Assembly: GCA_005776885.1 (NCBI GenBank)
Contig: SXOD01000019.1
Location: forward strand, 97,577 to 139,749
Length of the DNA stretch: 42,173 nucleotides
DNA from: Planctomycetia bacterium
GTDB lineage: Bacteria; Planctomycetota; Phycisphaerae; Phycisphaerales; SM1A02
Direction of reading: 5' to 3'
Both the position numbers and the translations under genes were made by a program. Positions 1 through 8,440 of this stretch are shown piece after piece (the first letter of the stretch is position 1; each line of letters opens with the position of its first letter). The notes beneath the pieces were generated by a model. It saw only the letters and a program-made list of their open reading frames with translations. It made no database searches and was not told where the DNA came from.

Positions 1-657
1 CAGGCAGAAGTTGACGGGGCGCCCGAAGGAAACAAGCGTGATGTCCTTGCCGGGGCGTGCCACCCGCGCCTGGCCAAAGGGGATCAAGTACTCCTCTTCC
101 GGAACCTCGCCCTTGGTGCCCAGCATTCGCTCGCTCTCGAGGAAAAACACCGGGTCGTCGTCACGGATCGCGGTCTTGAGGAGCCCCTTCGCCTCGTAAG
201 GGTTGCTCGGGATGGCCATCTTGAGGCCGGGAACGTTGGAGTAGAGCCCCTCCACGCACCAAGAGTGCGTGCTGCCCAGCTGGCCGCCGGCACCGTCGTT
301 GCCACGGAAGACGATCGGGCAACCGTATTGGCCGCCGGACATGTAGAGCATCTTGGGGGCGTTGTTCAGGATCGGGTCCGCAGCCACCAGGCTGAAGGAC
401 CACGACATGAACTCCACGACCGGGCGCAAGCCCATCATCGCGGCTCCAATCGCCATGCCGGCGAAACCGCTCTCGGAAATGGGGGTGTCGATGATGCGGC
501 GCTCGCCAAACTCCGCGAGCATGCCGCGGCTCACCTTGTAGGCGCCGTCGTACTGCGCGACCTCCTCGCCCAGCAGGAAGACGCGCTTGTCTCGGCGCAT
601 CTCTTCGGACATCGCCTCGTTGAGGGCGTCGCGGTATTCGATCTCTCGCACCGTCAC
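1..657 (-). CDS. pdhB: Pyruvate dehydrogenase E1 component, beta subunit (partial, 3' end outside window)
   Basis: Beta subunit of the thiamine-diphosphate E1 enzyme that decarboxylates pyruvate and passes the acetyl group to E2 lipoyl. The 219 codons present read as the E1-beta N-terminal (pyrimidine-binding) domain: LLGEEVAQYDGAYKVSRG near residue 25, DTPISESGFAGMAIGAA near 55, FRGNDGAGGQLGSTHS near 110, and AIPSNPYEAKGLL near 140. The C-terminal transketolase domain lies beyond position 1. The chosen start is a GTG at 657 whose GTGA overlaps the TGA of pdhA, a coupling arrangement seen repeatedly in this window; the next in-frame ATG is internal to the conserved N-terminus. It could be another branched-chain 2-oxo-acid E1-beta, but pairing with a PDH-type alpha subunit favours pyruvate. 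Confidence 0.93.
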   Translation of the reverse strand, partial: MTVREIEYRDALNEAMSEEMRRDKRVFLLGEEVAQYDGAYKVSRGMLAEFGERRIIDTPISESGFAGMAIGAAMMGLRPVVEFMSWSFSLVAADPILNNAPKMLYMSGGQYGCPIVFRGNDGAGGQLGSTHSWCVEGLYSNVPGLKMAIPSNPYEAKGLLKTAIRDDDPVFFLESERMLGTKGEVPEEEYLIPFGQARVARPGKDITLVSFGRPVNFCL

Positions 658-1880
658 AGTTGCGTCTCCGGGTTTTCGATGGCGCGGAAGTTCACCGCCC
701 TGGGTGCTCCGCCCAGCATGCGGGGATCGCTGGAGCCCGTATACGGTCCCCACGATTCCACGAAAACATCGGTGTGCAGCTCTGACATCGACGGCACCGG
801 CGACGCATCGGCAAAGTCGACCGAGTCCCTCACCTCCGCGCGAAGCTCTTTCAGCATCGCCTTGAAGTCCGCCTCGGTGAGGATCCCGGCCCCTTCCAGC
901 CTCGACTTGAGCCGCCCGATCGGGTCGCCTGCCTCGTACTGCGCCTCTTCCTCGCGCGTGCGGTACTTGCGCGGGTCGGACATGGAGTGGCCCTTGTAGC
1001 GGTAGGTCCGCATGTCGACGAACGCCGGGCGGCTGGTCGCACGGCAATGCTCCACGATGCCGTGCATCTGGTGGTACACGCCCAGGACGTCCATGCCATC
1101 GACCTCGTAGGCATCGATCCCGTATGCCAGGGCCTTCGCCGTGATCTGGTGGCCCATTGAGGTGCCACGCGAAATCGCCGTGCCCATCGAGTACCCATTG
1201 TTCTCGCAGACCACGATCGCAGGCAGGTCCAGGAGGCTTGCCAGGTTCATGCCCTCGTGGAAGGCCCCCTGGTTGAGCGCACCGTCGCCGAGGAAACTCA
1301 TCGCGACGCGCCTGAGCGAGCCGCCGGCCATGACCTCATCCTCGTACTTGCATGCGAACGCCAGGCCCACGCCCAGCGGCACCTGCGCACCGACGATGCC
1401 GTGGCCACCAAACAGGTTGTTGGCTCGGTCGAACATGTGCATCGACCCGCCCTTGCCCTTGGCGCAGCCGTCCACCCTGCCGAACATCTCGGCCATGCAG
1501 GCGCGAGCGCTCATGCCCCGTGCCAGCGCATGACCGTGGTCGCGGTACGCGGTGACCATCGGGTCTTCGGGACGCAAGGCGGCGTTGCAGCCGACCGCCA
1601 CCGCCTCCTGGCCGATGTAGACATGGCAGAAGCCGCCGATCTTCTTGTCTTGGTACGCCTGCATGCAGCGCACCTCGAACTCCCGGATGAGGACCATTTG
1701 CCGTAACAGCTGCAGGGCAAGCGATGGCTCCACCATCGGCCAGCTGCCGTTGATCGGGGTCGCCCAAGCGGCACCCTGCGAGACCTCGGGGCGGGCCCCG
1801 ATCCCCTGCGTGTGGACGTCAAAGGACTCGGACGCGGGGCTCGGTGCGGGTTGCGCGGGGCTGCTCATCAGCGTGCTCAT
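654..1880 (-). CDS. pdhA: Pyruvate dehydrogenase E1 component, alpha subunit
   Basis: Alpha subunit of E1, binding the diphosphate end of thiamine diphosphate and partner of the pdhB product downstream. The ThDP motif runs from GDGALNQG near residue 198 to CENN about 25 residues later. HVYIGQEAVAVG and YRDHGHALARGM are typical of PDH alpha, as is the phosphorylation-loop-like RYKGHSMSDPRKYRT. Length from the chosen start is 408 aa, with a Pro/Ala/Ser-rich N-terminal extension of roughly 45 residues. An ATG at 1916 is also open, but it lies inside a good -10 element (1915-1920) and has no ribosome-binding site. The ATG at 1880 has GGGGGT just upstream and sits downstream of the predicted transcription start. 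Confidence 0.94.
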   Translation of the reverse strand: MSTLMSSPAQPAPSPASESFDVHTQGIGARPEVSQGAAWATPINGSWPMVEPSLALQLLRQMVLIREFEVRCMQAYQDKKIGGFCHVYIGQEAVAVGCNAALRPEDPMVTAYRDHGHALARGMSARACMAEMFGRVDGCAKGKGGSMHMFDRANNLFGGHGIVGAQVPLGVGLAFACKYEDEVMAGGSLRRVAMSFLGDGALNQGAFHEGMNLASLLDLPAIVVCENNGYSMGTAISRGTSMGHQITAKALAYGIDAYEVDGMDVLGVYHQMHGIVEHCRATSRPAFVDMRTYRYKGHSMSDPRKYRTREEEAQYEAGDPIGRLKSRLEGAGILTEADFKAMLKELRAEVRDSVDFADASPVPSMSELHTDVFVESWGPYTGSSDPRMLGGAPRAVNFRAIENPETQL

Positions 1881-1914
1881 GACCAGACCCCCGCATGCCG
1901 CGGGGGAATCGCGC

Positions 1915-1943
1915 ATTGTAGGTCAAATGAGGCTTGGCATCAA
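1915..1943 (-). promoter_or_regulatory. Predicted sigma-70-type promoter of pdhAB
   Basis: On the minus strand TTGATG (1938-1943) and TACAAT (1915-1920) are separated by exactly 17 bp. The predicted start, near 1908, gives a short leader to the pdhA ATG at 1880. The -35 box overlaps the stop codon of the upstream S41 protease gene, so pdhAB appears to have its own promoter and not to depend only on read-through. Confidence 0.5.
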
Positions 1944-4258
1944 CGCCGGACTGGCGCGGCTGAATCGACACGTGACTGGCCACCGACGGCCACGCGGCTG
2001 GAACCCGCCTCAGCCAGGATCCGGGACTCGAGCAGCAAGACCGCCATCTCGACCTGGGGATCGACTCCCTTCGCGACGAGGTCACTCACGTTGGGGCGAC
2101 GGTCGACGGTTGGCTCGTCCATCGCGCCGGCGTCGATGTAGTCCGCCGCTGCACGGAGGGCGACCGAGTCACGAACGTCCGAGGGCGACAGCATCACCTC
2201 GATGTCGGGCTCGACGCCCCATTCTTCCTTCCCGGCACGCTTGTGCACCCAGCGGCCTCGCTCGGCGCCTGGCTCCGGAGGCAGCACGTAGTACTGCGTG
2301 GTGACCTTGACGGCGCCCGTCGTGCGCCCGTCCGTGATCGGCTGGACGGTCTGGACGCTTCCCTTGCCGAAGCTGCGGGTTCCCACCACGATTGCCGCGT
2401 CGTAGGCCTGAAGGGCGCCCGAGACGATCTCGCTCGCCGAGGCCGATTCGCCATTGACCAGGACCACCAGCGGCATGCCGGCGTAGCGGGCGCGGGACGG
2501 GCTCGCGTGGAGCTCATCCACCTTCTTGCCGTTGCGATCCTCGATGCTGACGAGCGGACCGCGCTTGATGAAGAGGTTCGCGAATCCCGCCGCGGCCGGG
2601 AGCAGCCCGCCGGGATTTCCCCGCAGGTCCACGATGAGCCCGCGAAGTGGTCGCTGGTTGCGCATCGCCTCGACGGCCTCGACAAAATCATGGACGGTGT
2701 CGTCGTTGAAGCTCGTCACGCGCGTGTAGCCGATGCCCGCCTCTGGATCGGCGTACCAGTCCCACACTGGAGACCCGGACTCGTCAAGCTGGCGCTTCCA
2801 CCAACCGTTGACGCTTTGCATCGGGATGCTCTGCCGGACGAGCGTGACGACGATGGGCGCCTCCGTGTCTTCCCGGCGCAGTTCCACCTTGACCGGCTCT
2901 CCGGCCGGGCCAGTGATGTTCTCGACCGCCTTGTTCAGGCTCCAGCCCGCCGTCGAGTTGCCGTCCACCTTGGCGATGCGGTCGCCCGGGCGCACGCCTG
3001 CACGCGCCGCCGGAGAACCCTCGAGTGGGTTCACGACCATGATCTCGTGCTTGTCGTCGTAGCGAATGAGGACACCAACGCCGACGAAATCGCCTTCCAT
3101 CTGCTGCCGGAATCGGCGGAGCTCCTCGGGCCAAATGATGCTGGAGTAGTCATCGCCGAAGTCTTCAGACAGGTTGGCCGTCGCACCATTGCCAAACTCG
3201 AGGACGACCAGCTCCTGCGGAAGCTTCAGCGTCCGCTCGCTCTCAGAAAGGATCTCCACGATGGCATCGCGGGCCGCGGCAGGCGAATCGCCCTTCCGGG
3301 CGGCGATGCGGTCGACCGCGCTGAGGAATGCGGCCACGCGTTCCGGGTCCTTGAGGCCGTCAAAGTTCTCGGCCAGCTGCGTGCTGGTGGCCAGGCCGCG
3401 CATGGCTTCGAGGCCGCCCTCGATGAGCGGCTTCCACCCCGAGTCGGTGATGTGTGAGTCGGCGGCGGCCTTCAGTGCCTTGAGGAGGAGCTGGGGCGAA
3501 GCGTCCTTGAGCACTTCCTTCCACTCGTCGGCGAAGAGCTCGTTGTAGGGATCGACCTCGCGCTCAGGTTCCAGGCGGCGAAGCACATTCATCCGGAGGC
3601 CATGGAACTCACGAGGCGCGTACTTGGCGATCAGCCCCACTCGCGTGTTGATGTCCCGGAGTTTGGCCTCCAGTGCCTTCGTGAGTGCCTTGTCCCCAAG
3701 GTTCTCCGCCAGCCCCTTCAATCGGAACGTGAGCTCTTGGGAATAGAGCAGGTCACCCGAGGCCTCCGCCGCGGCGGCGGCTTGCTCGGTGGCCGAGATC
3801 AGCGATTGCGTTGCCACGGCACTGGCCATCGCAGCCCATTGCTCCGGCGAAGCCAACTCATGCACGTTGGCGACGTCGACCAAGGCCTCGATCAGCTTGC
3901 CCTCGGCCTGATGCTTGGCCAGGTCGGCTTCGCGACTGGCCAGTTCCTCGGCGTTGGTCTTGCTCGAGTCCGCGCGGTGGGCCGCCAGTCCCTCGGCACG
4001 AGTCCGGAGGCGGGCGATGTCAGCGGCGTCCAGCTGTGCCGGGGCAACCGCCAAGAGCTGGCGGAGGCGCTCTGCGTCCCCTCGCTCCGCAGCGGCAACC
4101 AGTTCGTCTCCCCATTGCCCTTCGCCGGCCTGGGGGAACACACTCGGGGTCGTGGCCGCATCGGCGGCCGCAAGCCAGAGGATCCCGGTTGACAGGACAG
4201 TGGAGAGGGCGACGGGGAGGAGTCGGAGAGCCCGACGCGATCGGAAGTTCATGGTCAT
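1940..4258 (-). CDS. S41 family C-terminal processing peptidase with PDZ domain (exported)
   Basis: Tail-specific (CtpA/Prc-like) serine protease, expected in the periplasm. The 772-aa product starts with a signal peptide (basic start MTMNFRSRRALR, then a hydrophobic run ending AAADA). A helical region of about 350 residues of unknown role follows, then a PDZ domain near residues 390-480 (GVGVLIRYDDKHEIMVV, GVRPGDRIAKVDG) and the S41 core. The catalytic Ser lies in NGESASASEIVSGAL (about residue 606) and the Lys in RSFGKGSVQTV (about 631), the usual Ser-Lys dyad spacing. It is longer than typical CtpA (about 400-450 aa) because of the N-terminal helical region. The start is ATG 4258 or 4252. 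The frame stays open upstream to 4639, but that stretch covers the divergent gene and lacks a signal peptide. Natural substrates cannot be told from the sequence. Confidence 0.9.
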   Translation of the reverse strand: MTMNFRSRRALRLLPVALSTVLSTGILWLAAADAATTPSVFPQAGEGQWGDELVAAAERGDAERLRQLLAVAPAQLDAADIARLRTRAEGLAAHRADSSKTNAEELASREADLAKHQAEGKLIEALVDVANVHELASPEQWAAMASAVATQSLISATEQAAAAAEASGDLLYSQELTFRLKGLAENLGDKALTKALEAKLRDINTRVGLIAKYAPREFHGLRMNVLRRLEPEREVDPYNELFADEWKEVLKDASPQLLLKALKAAADSHITDSGWKPLIEGGLEAMRGLATSTQLAENFDGLKDPERVAAFLSAVDRIAARKGDSPAAARDAIVEILSESERTLKLPQELVVLEFGNGATANLSEDFGDDYSSIIWPEELRRFRQQMEGDFVGVGVLIRYDDKHEIMVVNPLEGSPAARAGVRPGDRIAKVDGNSTAGWSLNKAVENITGPAGEPVKVELRREDTEAPIVVTLVRQSIPMQSVNGWWKRQLDESGSPVWDWYADPEAGIGYTRVTSFNDDTVHDFVEAVEAMRNQRPLRGLIVDLRGNPGGLLPAAAGFANLFIKRGPLVSIEDRNGKKVDELHASPSRARYAGMPLVVLVNGESASASEIVSGALQAYDAAIVVGTRSFGKGSVQTVQPITDGRTTGAVKVTTQYYVLPPEPGAERGRWVHKRAGKEEWGVEPDIEVMLSPSDVRDSVALRAAADYIDAGAMDEPTVDRRPNVSDLVAKGVDPQVEMAVLLLESRILAEAGSSRVAVGGQSRVDSAAPVRR

Positions 4259-4286
4259 GCGTTGGGCCGATTCTTGGTGCGACAGA

Positions 4287-4317
4287 GTTATAGTCCCATC
4301 CACATCGGGAAGTTCAA
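4287..4317 (-). promoter_or_regulatory. Possible promoter of the S41 protease gene
   Basis: On the minus strand TTGAAC (4312-4317) and TATAAC (4287-4292) lie upstream of the ATG at 4258. The spacer is 19 bp, longer than ideal. This is the only A/T-rich stretch between the two divergent genes. Confidence 0.3.
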
Positions 4318-4349
4318 GTTCGGACCCCCAAAAACACGGCTGTCGCGCG

Positions 4350-5375
4350 TTGAAAATCGTTCCCCCGCACTCATCGCTGCTCTGCAAGGCGTGCCAGTAC
4401 CCGCTTCGCGGGCTGCCACTTTCCGGGGCCTGCCCGGAGTGCGGGCTCGGGGTCTGGTCGACGTGGAGCGAAGCTCGCTCGGAAGAGTGCACGCGGGAAC
4501 AGGGGCATGCCGCCGCCGCGGCACTCCGCGCGCTCTCCTGGACGCCGATGGTGGTGTTCTCGCCAGTCCTCCTCGCCCTGGGGTCCGTGAGCGGCGTGGT
4601 GGCTGCGCTCCTCGCCGTGGGATTTGGGGGGGCATTCACGCTGTGGGCCGCCCTGGAACTGCGGAAGGCCGAGGGCCTGACCTGGAATCATGGCGCGAGG
4701 CACGCCTTCATCCCCGCGCTGTACATCGCGGGTTCGGTGGCCACCTTTGCCGGCCTGGGAATGGCACTCCTGGCCTTCTTCCTTGACTCGCTTGTCGCGC
4801 CGATCCTGCCCTGGTGCTTCGTCATCGGATTCCTCGCGCAGGTCCTGGGCATCGGCACGGGGACGGCCCTGGCCAAGCAGGTTGGGACGGAGGCGGGCAG
4901 CACGTTGGTCAGGGTCATCGCACAGGGTGCCGGCCTGGCTGGGATCGTGGCGGCGTTCCTGCTCATGGCCAACATGGCGCTGTCGCAGACTTCCTGGCTG
5001 GGCCAGTCTGGCCGACTGGCGCTTGGGCTGGCGACGATCGGGGTCGTGCTCGTGTGGGTCTTTGGCTCGCGAGACGCGATGTCGCGGGCCGCTGTCCTCC
5101 TGGATCAAGGCGCGCTCCAGCACGACCCAGAAGTTTCCGAGATCGCGCACGACGACTCCGGTCCGCGGCACCACGACGCCAGGGGCAGCGGAGAGCACGG
5201 CAACCTTGCGGTCGGAGCGGGGCCCTCCGCTGCCGCCACCTCGGGCGGCCAGGACGACCAGCCCATCGAGCTGGCGCCGGAGGGCGAACCGCTGCCGATT
5301 GAACACATCCCTCGGTCGATCGACCCCCCAAAGCCGGCTCCACCTGCGCCCACGGATGAACCCGGCGTGTATTGA
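4350..5375 (+). CDS. Zinc-ribbon integral membrane protein, function unknown
   Basis: The predicted 341-aa protein begins with a short zinc-ribbon head: CKAC at residues 12-15 and CPECG at 28-32, separated by QYPLRGLP. About six hydrophobic segments follow between residues 65 and 260, then a Pro/Glu/His-rich soluble tail of about 80 residues. No ATG fits the frame. The likely start is TTG at 4350, just before KIVPPHSS, and the reading frame upstream is antisense to the protease gene. The head matches that of the second zinc-ribbon membrane protein in this window (15839-16996), so the two belong to one style of planctomycete membrane protein with no assigned role. Its stop lies 6 bp from the convergent trpE stop. 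Confidence 0.7.
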   Translation: MKIVPPHSSLLCKACQYPLRGLPLSGACPECGLGVWSTWSEARSEECTREQGHAAAAALRALSWTPMVVFSPVLLALGSVSGVVAALLAVGFGGAFTLWAALELRKAEGLTWNHGARHAFIPALYIAGSVATFAGLGMALLAFFLDSLVAPILPWCFVIGFLAQVLGIGTGTALAKQVGTEAGSTLVRVIAQGAGLAGIVAAFLLMANMALSQTSWLGQSGRLALGLATIGVVLVWVFGSRDAMSRAAVLLDQGALQHDPEVSEIAHDDSGPRHHDARGSGEHGNLAVGAGPSAAATSGGQDDQPIELAPEGEPLPIEHIPRSIDPPKPAPPAPTDEPGVY

Positions 5376-5381
5376 GTGCCT

Positions 5382-6917
5382 TCACTGGCCCGCGAGGCTG
5401 GACCCGAACGCACTCTCAGCAAGCTCGATCGCGCGCCCGAGCGCAGCGGCCTTGTGCCGAGTCTCGTCGGCCTCGGCTTGCGGGATCGAGTCCAGCACGA
5501 CGCCGGCGCCGGCCTGGAGGTCATAGCGCCAGCGACCGCCGCCCGACGTGGACGCGGGCACCACCATCGTTCGCAGGGCGATGGCCATGTCCATGTCCCC
5601 CTGCCAGCCGACGACGCCCAGCGCACCGGCGTATGGGCCACGGCGGACTGGCTCCAGTTCATCGATGATCTGGATGGCCCGGACCTTGGGCGCACCGCTC
5701 ACCGTCCCGACGGGAAGGGTGGCGCGGAGCGCGTCCCACGCATCAAGTCCCTCGCGGAGCGTCGCGGTCACCGTGCTCGAGAGGTGCATGACGTGGCTGT
5801 ATCGCTCCACCTCCATGCAGGACTCGATGGCGACACTGGAGGCTTCCGCGACACGGGCGAGGTCGTTGCGTCCAAGGTCAACCAGCATCGCATGCTCTGC
5901 GCACTCCTTGGCGTCCGCTCGGAGGTCGGCTTCGTGGGCCCGGTCGGTGGCGTCATCGCGGCCGCGGGGTCGAGTCCCCGCCAGCGGCCGGTTCACGAGC
6001 GCGCGGCCCCGCGTCCGGCAGAGTATTTCTGGGCTCCCCGCCACAAGGATGGCGTCCCCCGTCTGGATGTAGGCCTGGTAGGGGCTGGGATTCACCACGC
6101 GAAGGGCTCGATAGACGTCAAACGGGTCCGCTCCCGACCAACGCTCGAACCGGCGGCTCAGGACGATCTGGAAAGCATCGCCGGCGCGGATGTACTCCTG
6201 GCATCGCTCGACACCACCACGAAAGTCGGCGTCCGAGAACGTCGGCGACTCAAGGAGGGCCGGCGGCGCCGAGAGGTCAAGCGAGAATCGGCCGGGTTCC
6301 AGCGACTCTCGACCGTGGCAGAGCCGGTCCATGAGTTCGCTTGCCAGCGACGCGGCCCATGCGCGAGCGGATGATTCGCTCCCCGCTTCGTCCGCGGGAA
6401 CGGCGGCAAACGCCTCGACCGACTTGTTGAGATGGTCAAACACGGCGACGGCCCGGTACTGGGAAAGGGCCAAGTCAGCCGTACCCCGGTCACACCGCGG
6501 CGCACCGGCGAACGGGAGCGCCTTCGGCTCTATCCATCGAACCGCATCGAATCCGACCGTCCCCCCCCACCCACCGACGAAGGTCGCCGGAAGTGGCGTC
6601 GATGCGACCGGCCGATACGCGCGCGTCAGCCGACGGGGAACGTCCAAGGGGTCCTCAACCTCCAGCTGCTCCGTGGAGCCTTGGCGATGATCGGTCACCG
6701 TGACCGCATGCCCGTGTGCGGTCACCGTGACCGCTGGCTGCGCGGCGACCACGCTGTAGCGTCCGATCACGCCGCCCTGCTCCACGCTCTCCAGCAAGAG
6801 GCTGGGCGCGGTGCGTGCGTCGGGCGCCACCAACCGGCGGTAGGCCAGCACCGGCGAGAGGTGGTCGGCGAAGGCGCGACACGACTGGATCACGAGCGGA
6901 ATCCGCGCGGCGCTCAT
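5382..6917 (-). CDS. trpE: Anthranilate synthase component I
   Basis: Chorismate-binding subunit that makes anthranilate from chorismate for tryptophan synthesis, with ammonia supplied by a TrpG partner not seen in the window. The 511-aa length is usual for TrpE. The N-terminal domain carries LLLESVEQGG near residue 42, which corresponds to the LLES tryptophan-feedback motif, so feedback inhibition is likely. The C-terminal chorismate-binding domain shows GTRPRGRD, HAMLVDLGRNDLARVA, VSGAPKVRAIQIIDELE, YAGALGVVGW and QAGAGVVLDS in the family order. PabB is an alternative, but the LLES motif favours TrpE. The start ATG at 6917 overlaps the ruvC stop by four bases (ATGA), making trpE the third gene of a YdjY-ruvC-trpE operon. 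Confidence 0.9.
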   Translation of the reverse strand: MSAARIPLVIQSCRAFADHLSPVLAYRRLVAPDARTAPSLLLESVEQGGVIGRYSVVAAQPAVTVTAHGHAVTVTDHRQGSTEQLEVEDPLDVPRRLTRAYRPVASTPLPATFVGGWGGTVGFDAVRWIEPKALPFAGAPRCDRGTADLALSQYRAVAVFDHLNKSVEAFAAVPADEAGSESSARAWAASLASELMDRLCHGRESLEPGRFSLDLSAPPALLESPTFSDADFRGGVERCQEYIRAGDAFQIVLSRRFERWSGADPFDVYRALRVVNPSPYQAYIQTGDAILVAGSPEILCRTRGRALVNRPLAGTRPRGRDDATDRAHEADLRADAKECAEHAMLVDLGRNDLARVAEASSVAIESCMEVERYSHVMHLSSTVTATLREGLDAWDALRATLPVGTVSGAPKVRAIQIIDELEPVRRGPYAGALGVVGWQGDMDMAIALRTMVVPASTSGGGRWRYDLQAGAGVVLDSIPQAEADETRHKAAALGRAIELAESAFGSSLAGQ

Positions 6918-7489
6918 CGACCCTTCCCCCGCTGCAAGAGCGTGCGTCGCACGACGCCCCCGCGCCGTGCGCCGCACAGCGCGATGGCGATTGCGTCGGC
7001 CACGTCCGGTGGCTCGGGCAACGTGGCCAATCGGCACTGCGACTTCACGGCGACCTGCACTTGCCGCTTGGTGGCGCGACCATTGCCGGTGAGCGACTTC
7101 TTCACCTCTGCCGGGGAGAGTTCGCCCACGGGAACGCCCTGCTGGGCAGCAACGAGCAGCACGACGCCGCGCGCATGTCCCATCACGATGGCCGTTCGCG
7201 CATGCTTGGCGTGGACAAAGACCTGCTCCACGACCACGAGGTCAGGCTGGGCCTCGGAGACCAGTTCGGTGATCTCTCGGTAGAGGGTGGCCAGCCTGGA
7301 TTCCAAGGGAGCAGACGCCTTCAGGCGAATCACGCCCGCGTCCGCAATGGTTGGCTCTCCCGGCAGGGAGATCGCGTTGGCGCCGCCACTCGCGGCCCTG
7401 GTCACGGCGCCACGCCCCGCGGCCCGCTTCACGTGCGCCACCGCATATCCCACCAATACCGTTCCTGGATCGATGCCGAGGATGCGCAC
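6914..7489 (-). CDS. ruvC: Holliday junction resolvase RuvC
   Basis: Endonuclease that cuts Holliday junctions moved by RuvAB. The 191-aa product has the RNase-H-like start ILGIDPGT (Asp at residue 7), the second acid in LVVVEQVFVHAKHARTA (Glu near 88), and a C-terminal DVADAIAIALCGARR with the last catalytic acids. About 20 extra residues between strands 1 and 2 push the Glu well beyond its usual place near 66. The start is GTG at 7489; the upstream YdjY gene ends nine bases before it. No ruvA or ruvB lies next to it. It is in an operon with trpE, which is unusual for a recombination gene. Confidence 0.93.
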   Translation of the reverse strand: MRILGIDPGTVLVGYAVAHVKRAAGRGAVTRAASGGANAISLPGEPTIADAGVIRLKASAPLESRLATLYREITELVSEAQPDLVVVEQVFVHAKHARTAIVMGHARGVVLLVAAQQGVPVGELSPAEVKKSLTGNGRATKRQVQVAVKSQCRLATLPEPPDVADAIAIALCGARRGGVVRRTLLQRGKGR

Positions 7490-7498
7490 GCGCTGAGT

Positions 7499-8272
7499 CT
7501 ATTGGCGATGCTCCACGCACAACACCAGCGTCACCGGGGTCCCGAGCGCCGGGATGACCGATGGATCCGCCACCCACACTGCGGGCGCGACGTCGACCTG
7601 GTCGGGAATCACCTCTTGCCACGCGACCACCTCATCCCCGAAGGTGACCAGTCCCACGACCGAGCCGCCAAGATCCGCCGCGTACACGGTCCTGACCTCG
7701 CCAGTGGGTTCTCCCGAGGCATCCCGCTCCTCCACGTCCTGGACGATGCTTCCGGAAAAGACGAACGGCCCGTCGGGCATCACCAAGCCGGAGTTGACGT
7801 CTCGGACCCACTCATGCAGTCGCGATTCGTGCTCGGAGCCCGATCCATCGACCCACCTTGCCCAGACAGAGAGTCTCGACCCGCTCGGCGGGATGGCGAC
7901 TGTGGTGACCGCGCCGTTGGGCGCAATGCCCTGCCGCCACGATCCTGTGTCTCCTGGCTCAGCCCCCACCAAGAGCAGTGCGGCGTGAACATCACGAGGC
8001 CGGGCGGTCAGGGCAAGGATCGACTCGTGCTCGCGCGTTCCAGCAAGGCACACCAGCTGCTCAAGGAAGCCCTCGTCTTGGCATACGACGGTGTCGGCAA
8101 GAACACAATGCATGCCCACATCCGCACGCACGCCGGGGCCGACCTCGATGATGGCCCCACTCGGCGGCCGGGTGCCCGGAGTTGAGGAACCAGTGGTGGA
8201 AGGCTCCGGAGTGCAGGCAACTTGCGCGGCGAGGTACGCGATGAACGCAAGGGTGGTCGATGGTCGCGACAC
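7499..8272 (-). CDS. YdjY domain-containing exported protein, putative lipoprotein
   Basis: 257-aa exported protein of unknown function. The N-terminus MSRPSTTLAFIAYLAAQVAC is a short signal sequence with a Cys at residue 20; QVAC is a weak lipobox, so lipidation is uncertain. Residues about 70-120 (LEQLVCLAGTREHESILAL, RPRDVHAALLLVGAEPG) match what I know of the YdjY-type domain common in planctomycetes. The start is GTG at 8272; no upstream ATG fits. It is first gene of the operon and lies 9 bp from ruvC. A terminator-like hairpin sits 75 bp upstream of the start, so expression may be controlled by early termination. Confidence 0.75.
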   Translation of the reverse strand: MSRPSTTLAFIAYLAAQVACTPEPSTTGSSTPGTRPPSGAIIEVGPGVRADVGMHCVLADTVVCQDEGFLEQLVCLAGTREHESILALTARPRDVHAALLLVGAEPGDTGSWRQGIAPNGAVTTVAIPPSGSRLSVWARWVDGSGSEHESRLHEWVRDVNSGLVMPDGPFVFSGSIVQDVEERDASGEPTGEVRTVYAADLGGSVVGLVTFGDEVVAWQEVIPDQVDVAPAVWVADPSVIPALGTPVTLVLCVEHRQ

Positions 8273-8346
8273 GTGCGGGTCGCAACCTACGCGCAGTTCA
8301 GCTTGGGTGTGGTCGTCCGAGTGTGCGGAGGCCCAAGCCGCCGGAC

Positions 8347-8399
8347 AAATAAAAAAGGCCCGGCGGAGCGGAGCTCACGCCGAGCCCTTCCGGGGGCTC
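8347..8399 (-). terminator. Leader terminator with overlapping alternative hairpin (attenuator-like)
   Basis: Read on the minus strand, GGCTCGGCG (8378-8386) pairs with CGCCGGGCC (8357-8365), with one G-U pair, and is followed by six T plus TATTT, a standard intrinsic terminator. Just before it, GAGCCC (8394-8399) can pair with GGGCTC (8382-8387) around a CCGGAA loop. This uses part of the terminator 5' arm, so the two hairpins exclude each other. A GTG mini-frame (8401-8375, eight codons plus stop) spans both but has no Trp codons and almost no room for a ribosome-binding site. The transcript would either be a leader that stops before the YdjY-ruvC-trpE operon or a separate small RNA of about 55 nt. 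Confidence 0.6.
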
Positions 8400-8411
8400 A
8401 CTGATGACTCA

Positions 8412-8440
8412 AGAGTAGACTCGATGTTGCCTGATGTCAA
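8412..8440 (-). promoter_or_regulatory. Promoter of the YdjY-ruvC-trpE leader
   Basis: On the minus strand a perfect TTGACA (8435-8440) is followed after 17 bp by TACTCT (8412-8417). The predicted transcription start near 8405 leaves only about 55 nt before the terminator T-run. The perfect -35 with ideal spacing stands out in this GC-rich sequence. Confidence 0.55.

Noticed and set aside
4259-4639. Longer start for the S41 protease (frame open to 4639)
   Set aside because: It would bury the signal peptide and run antisense through the zinc-ribbon gene.
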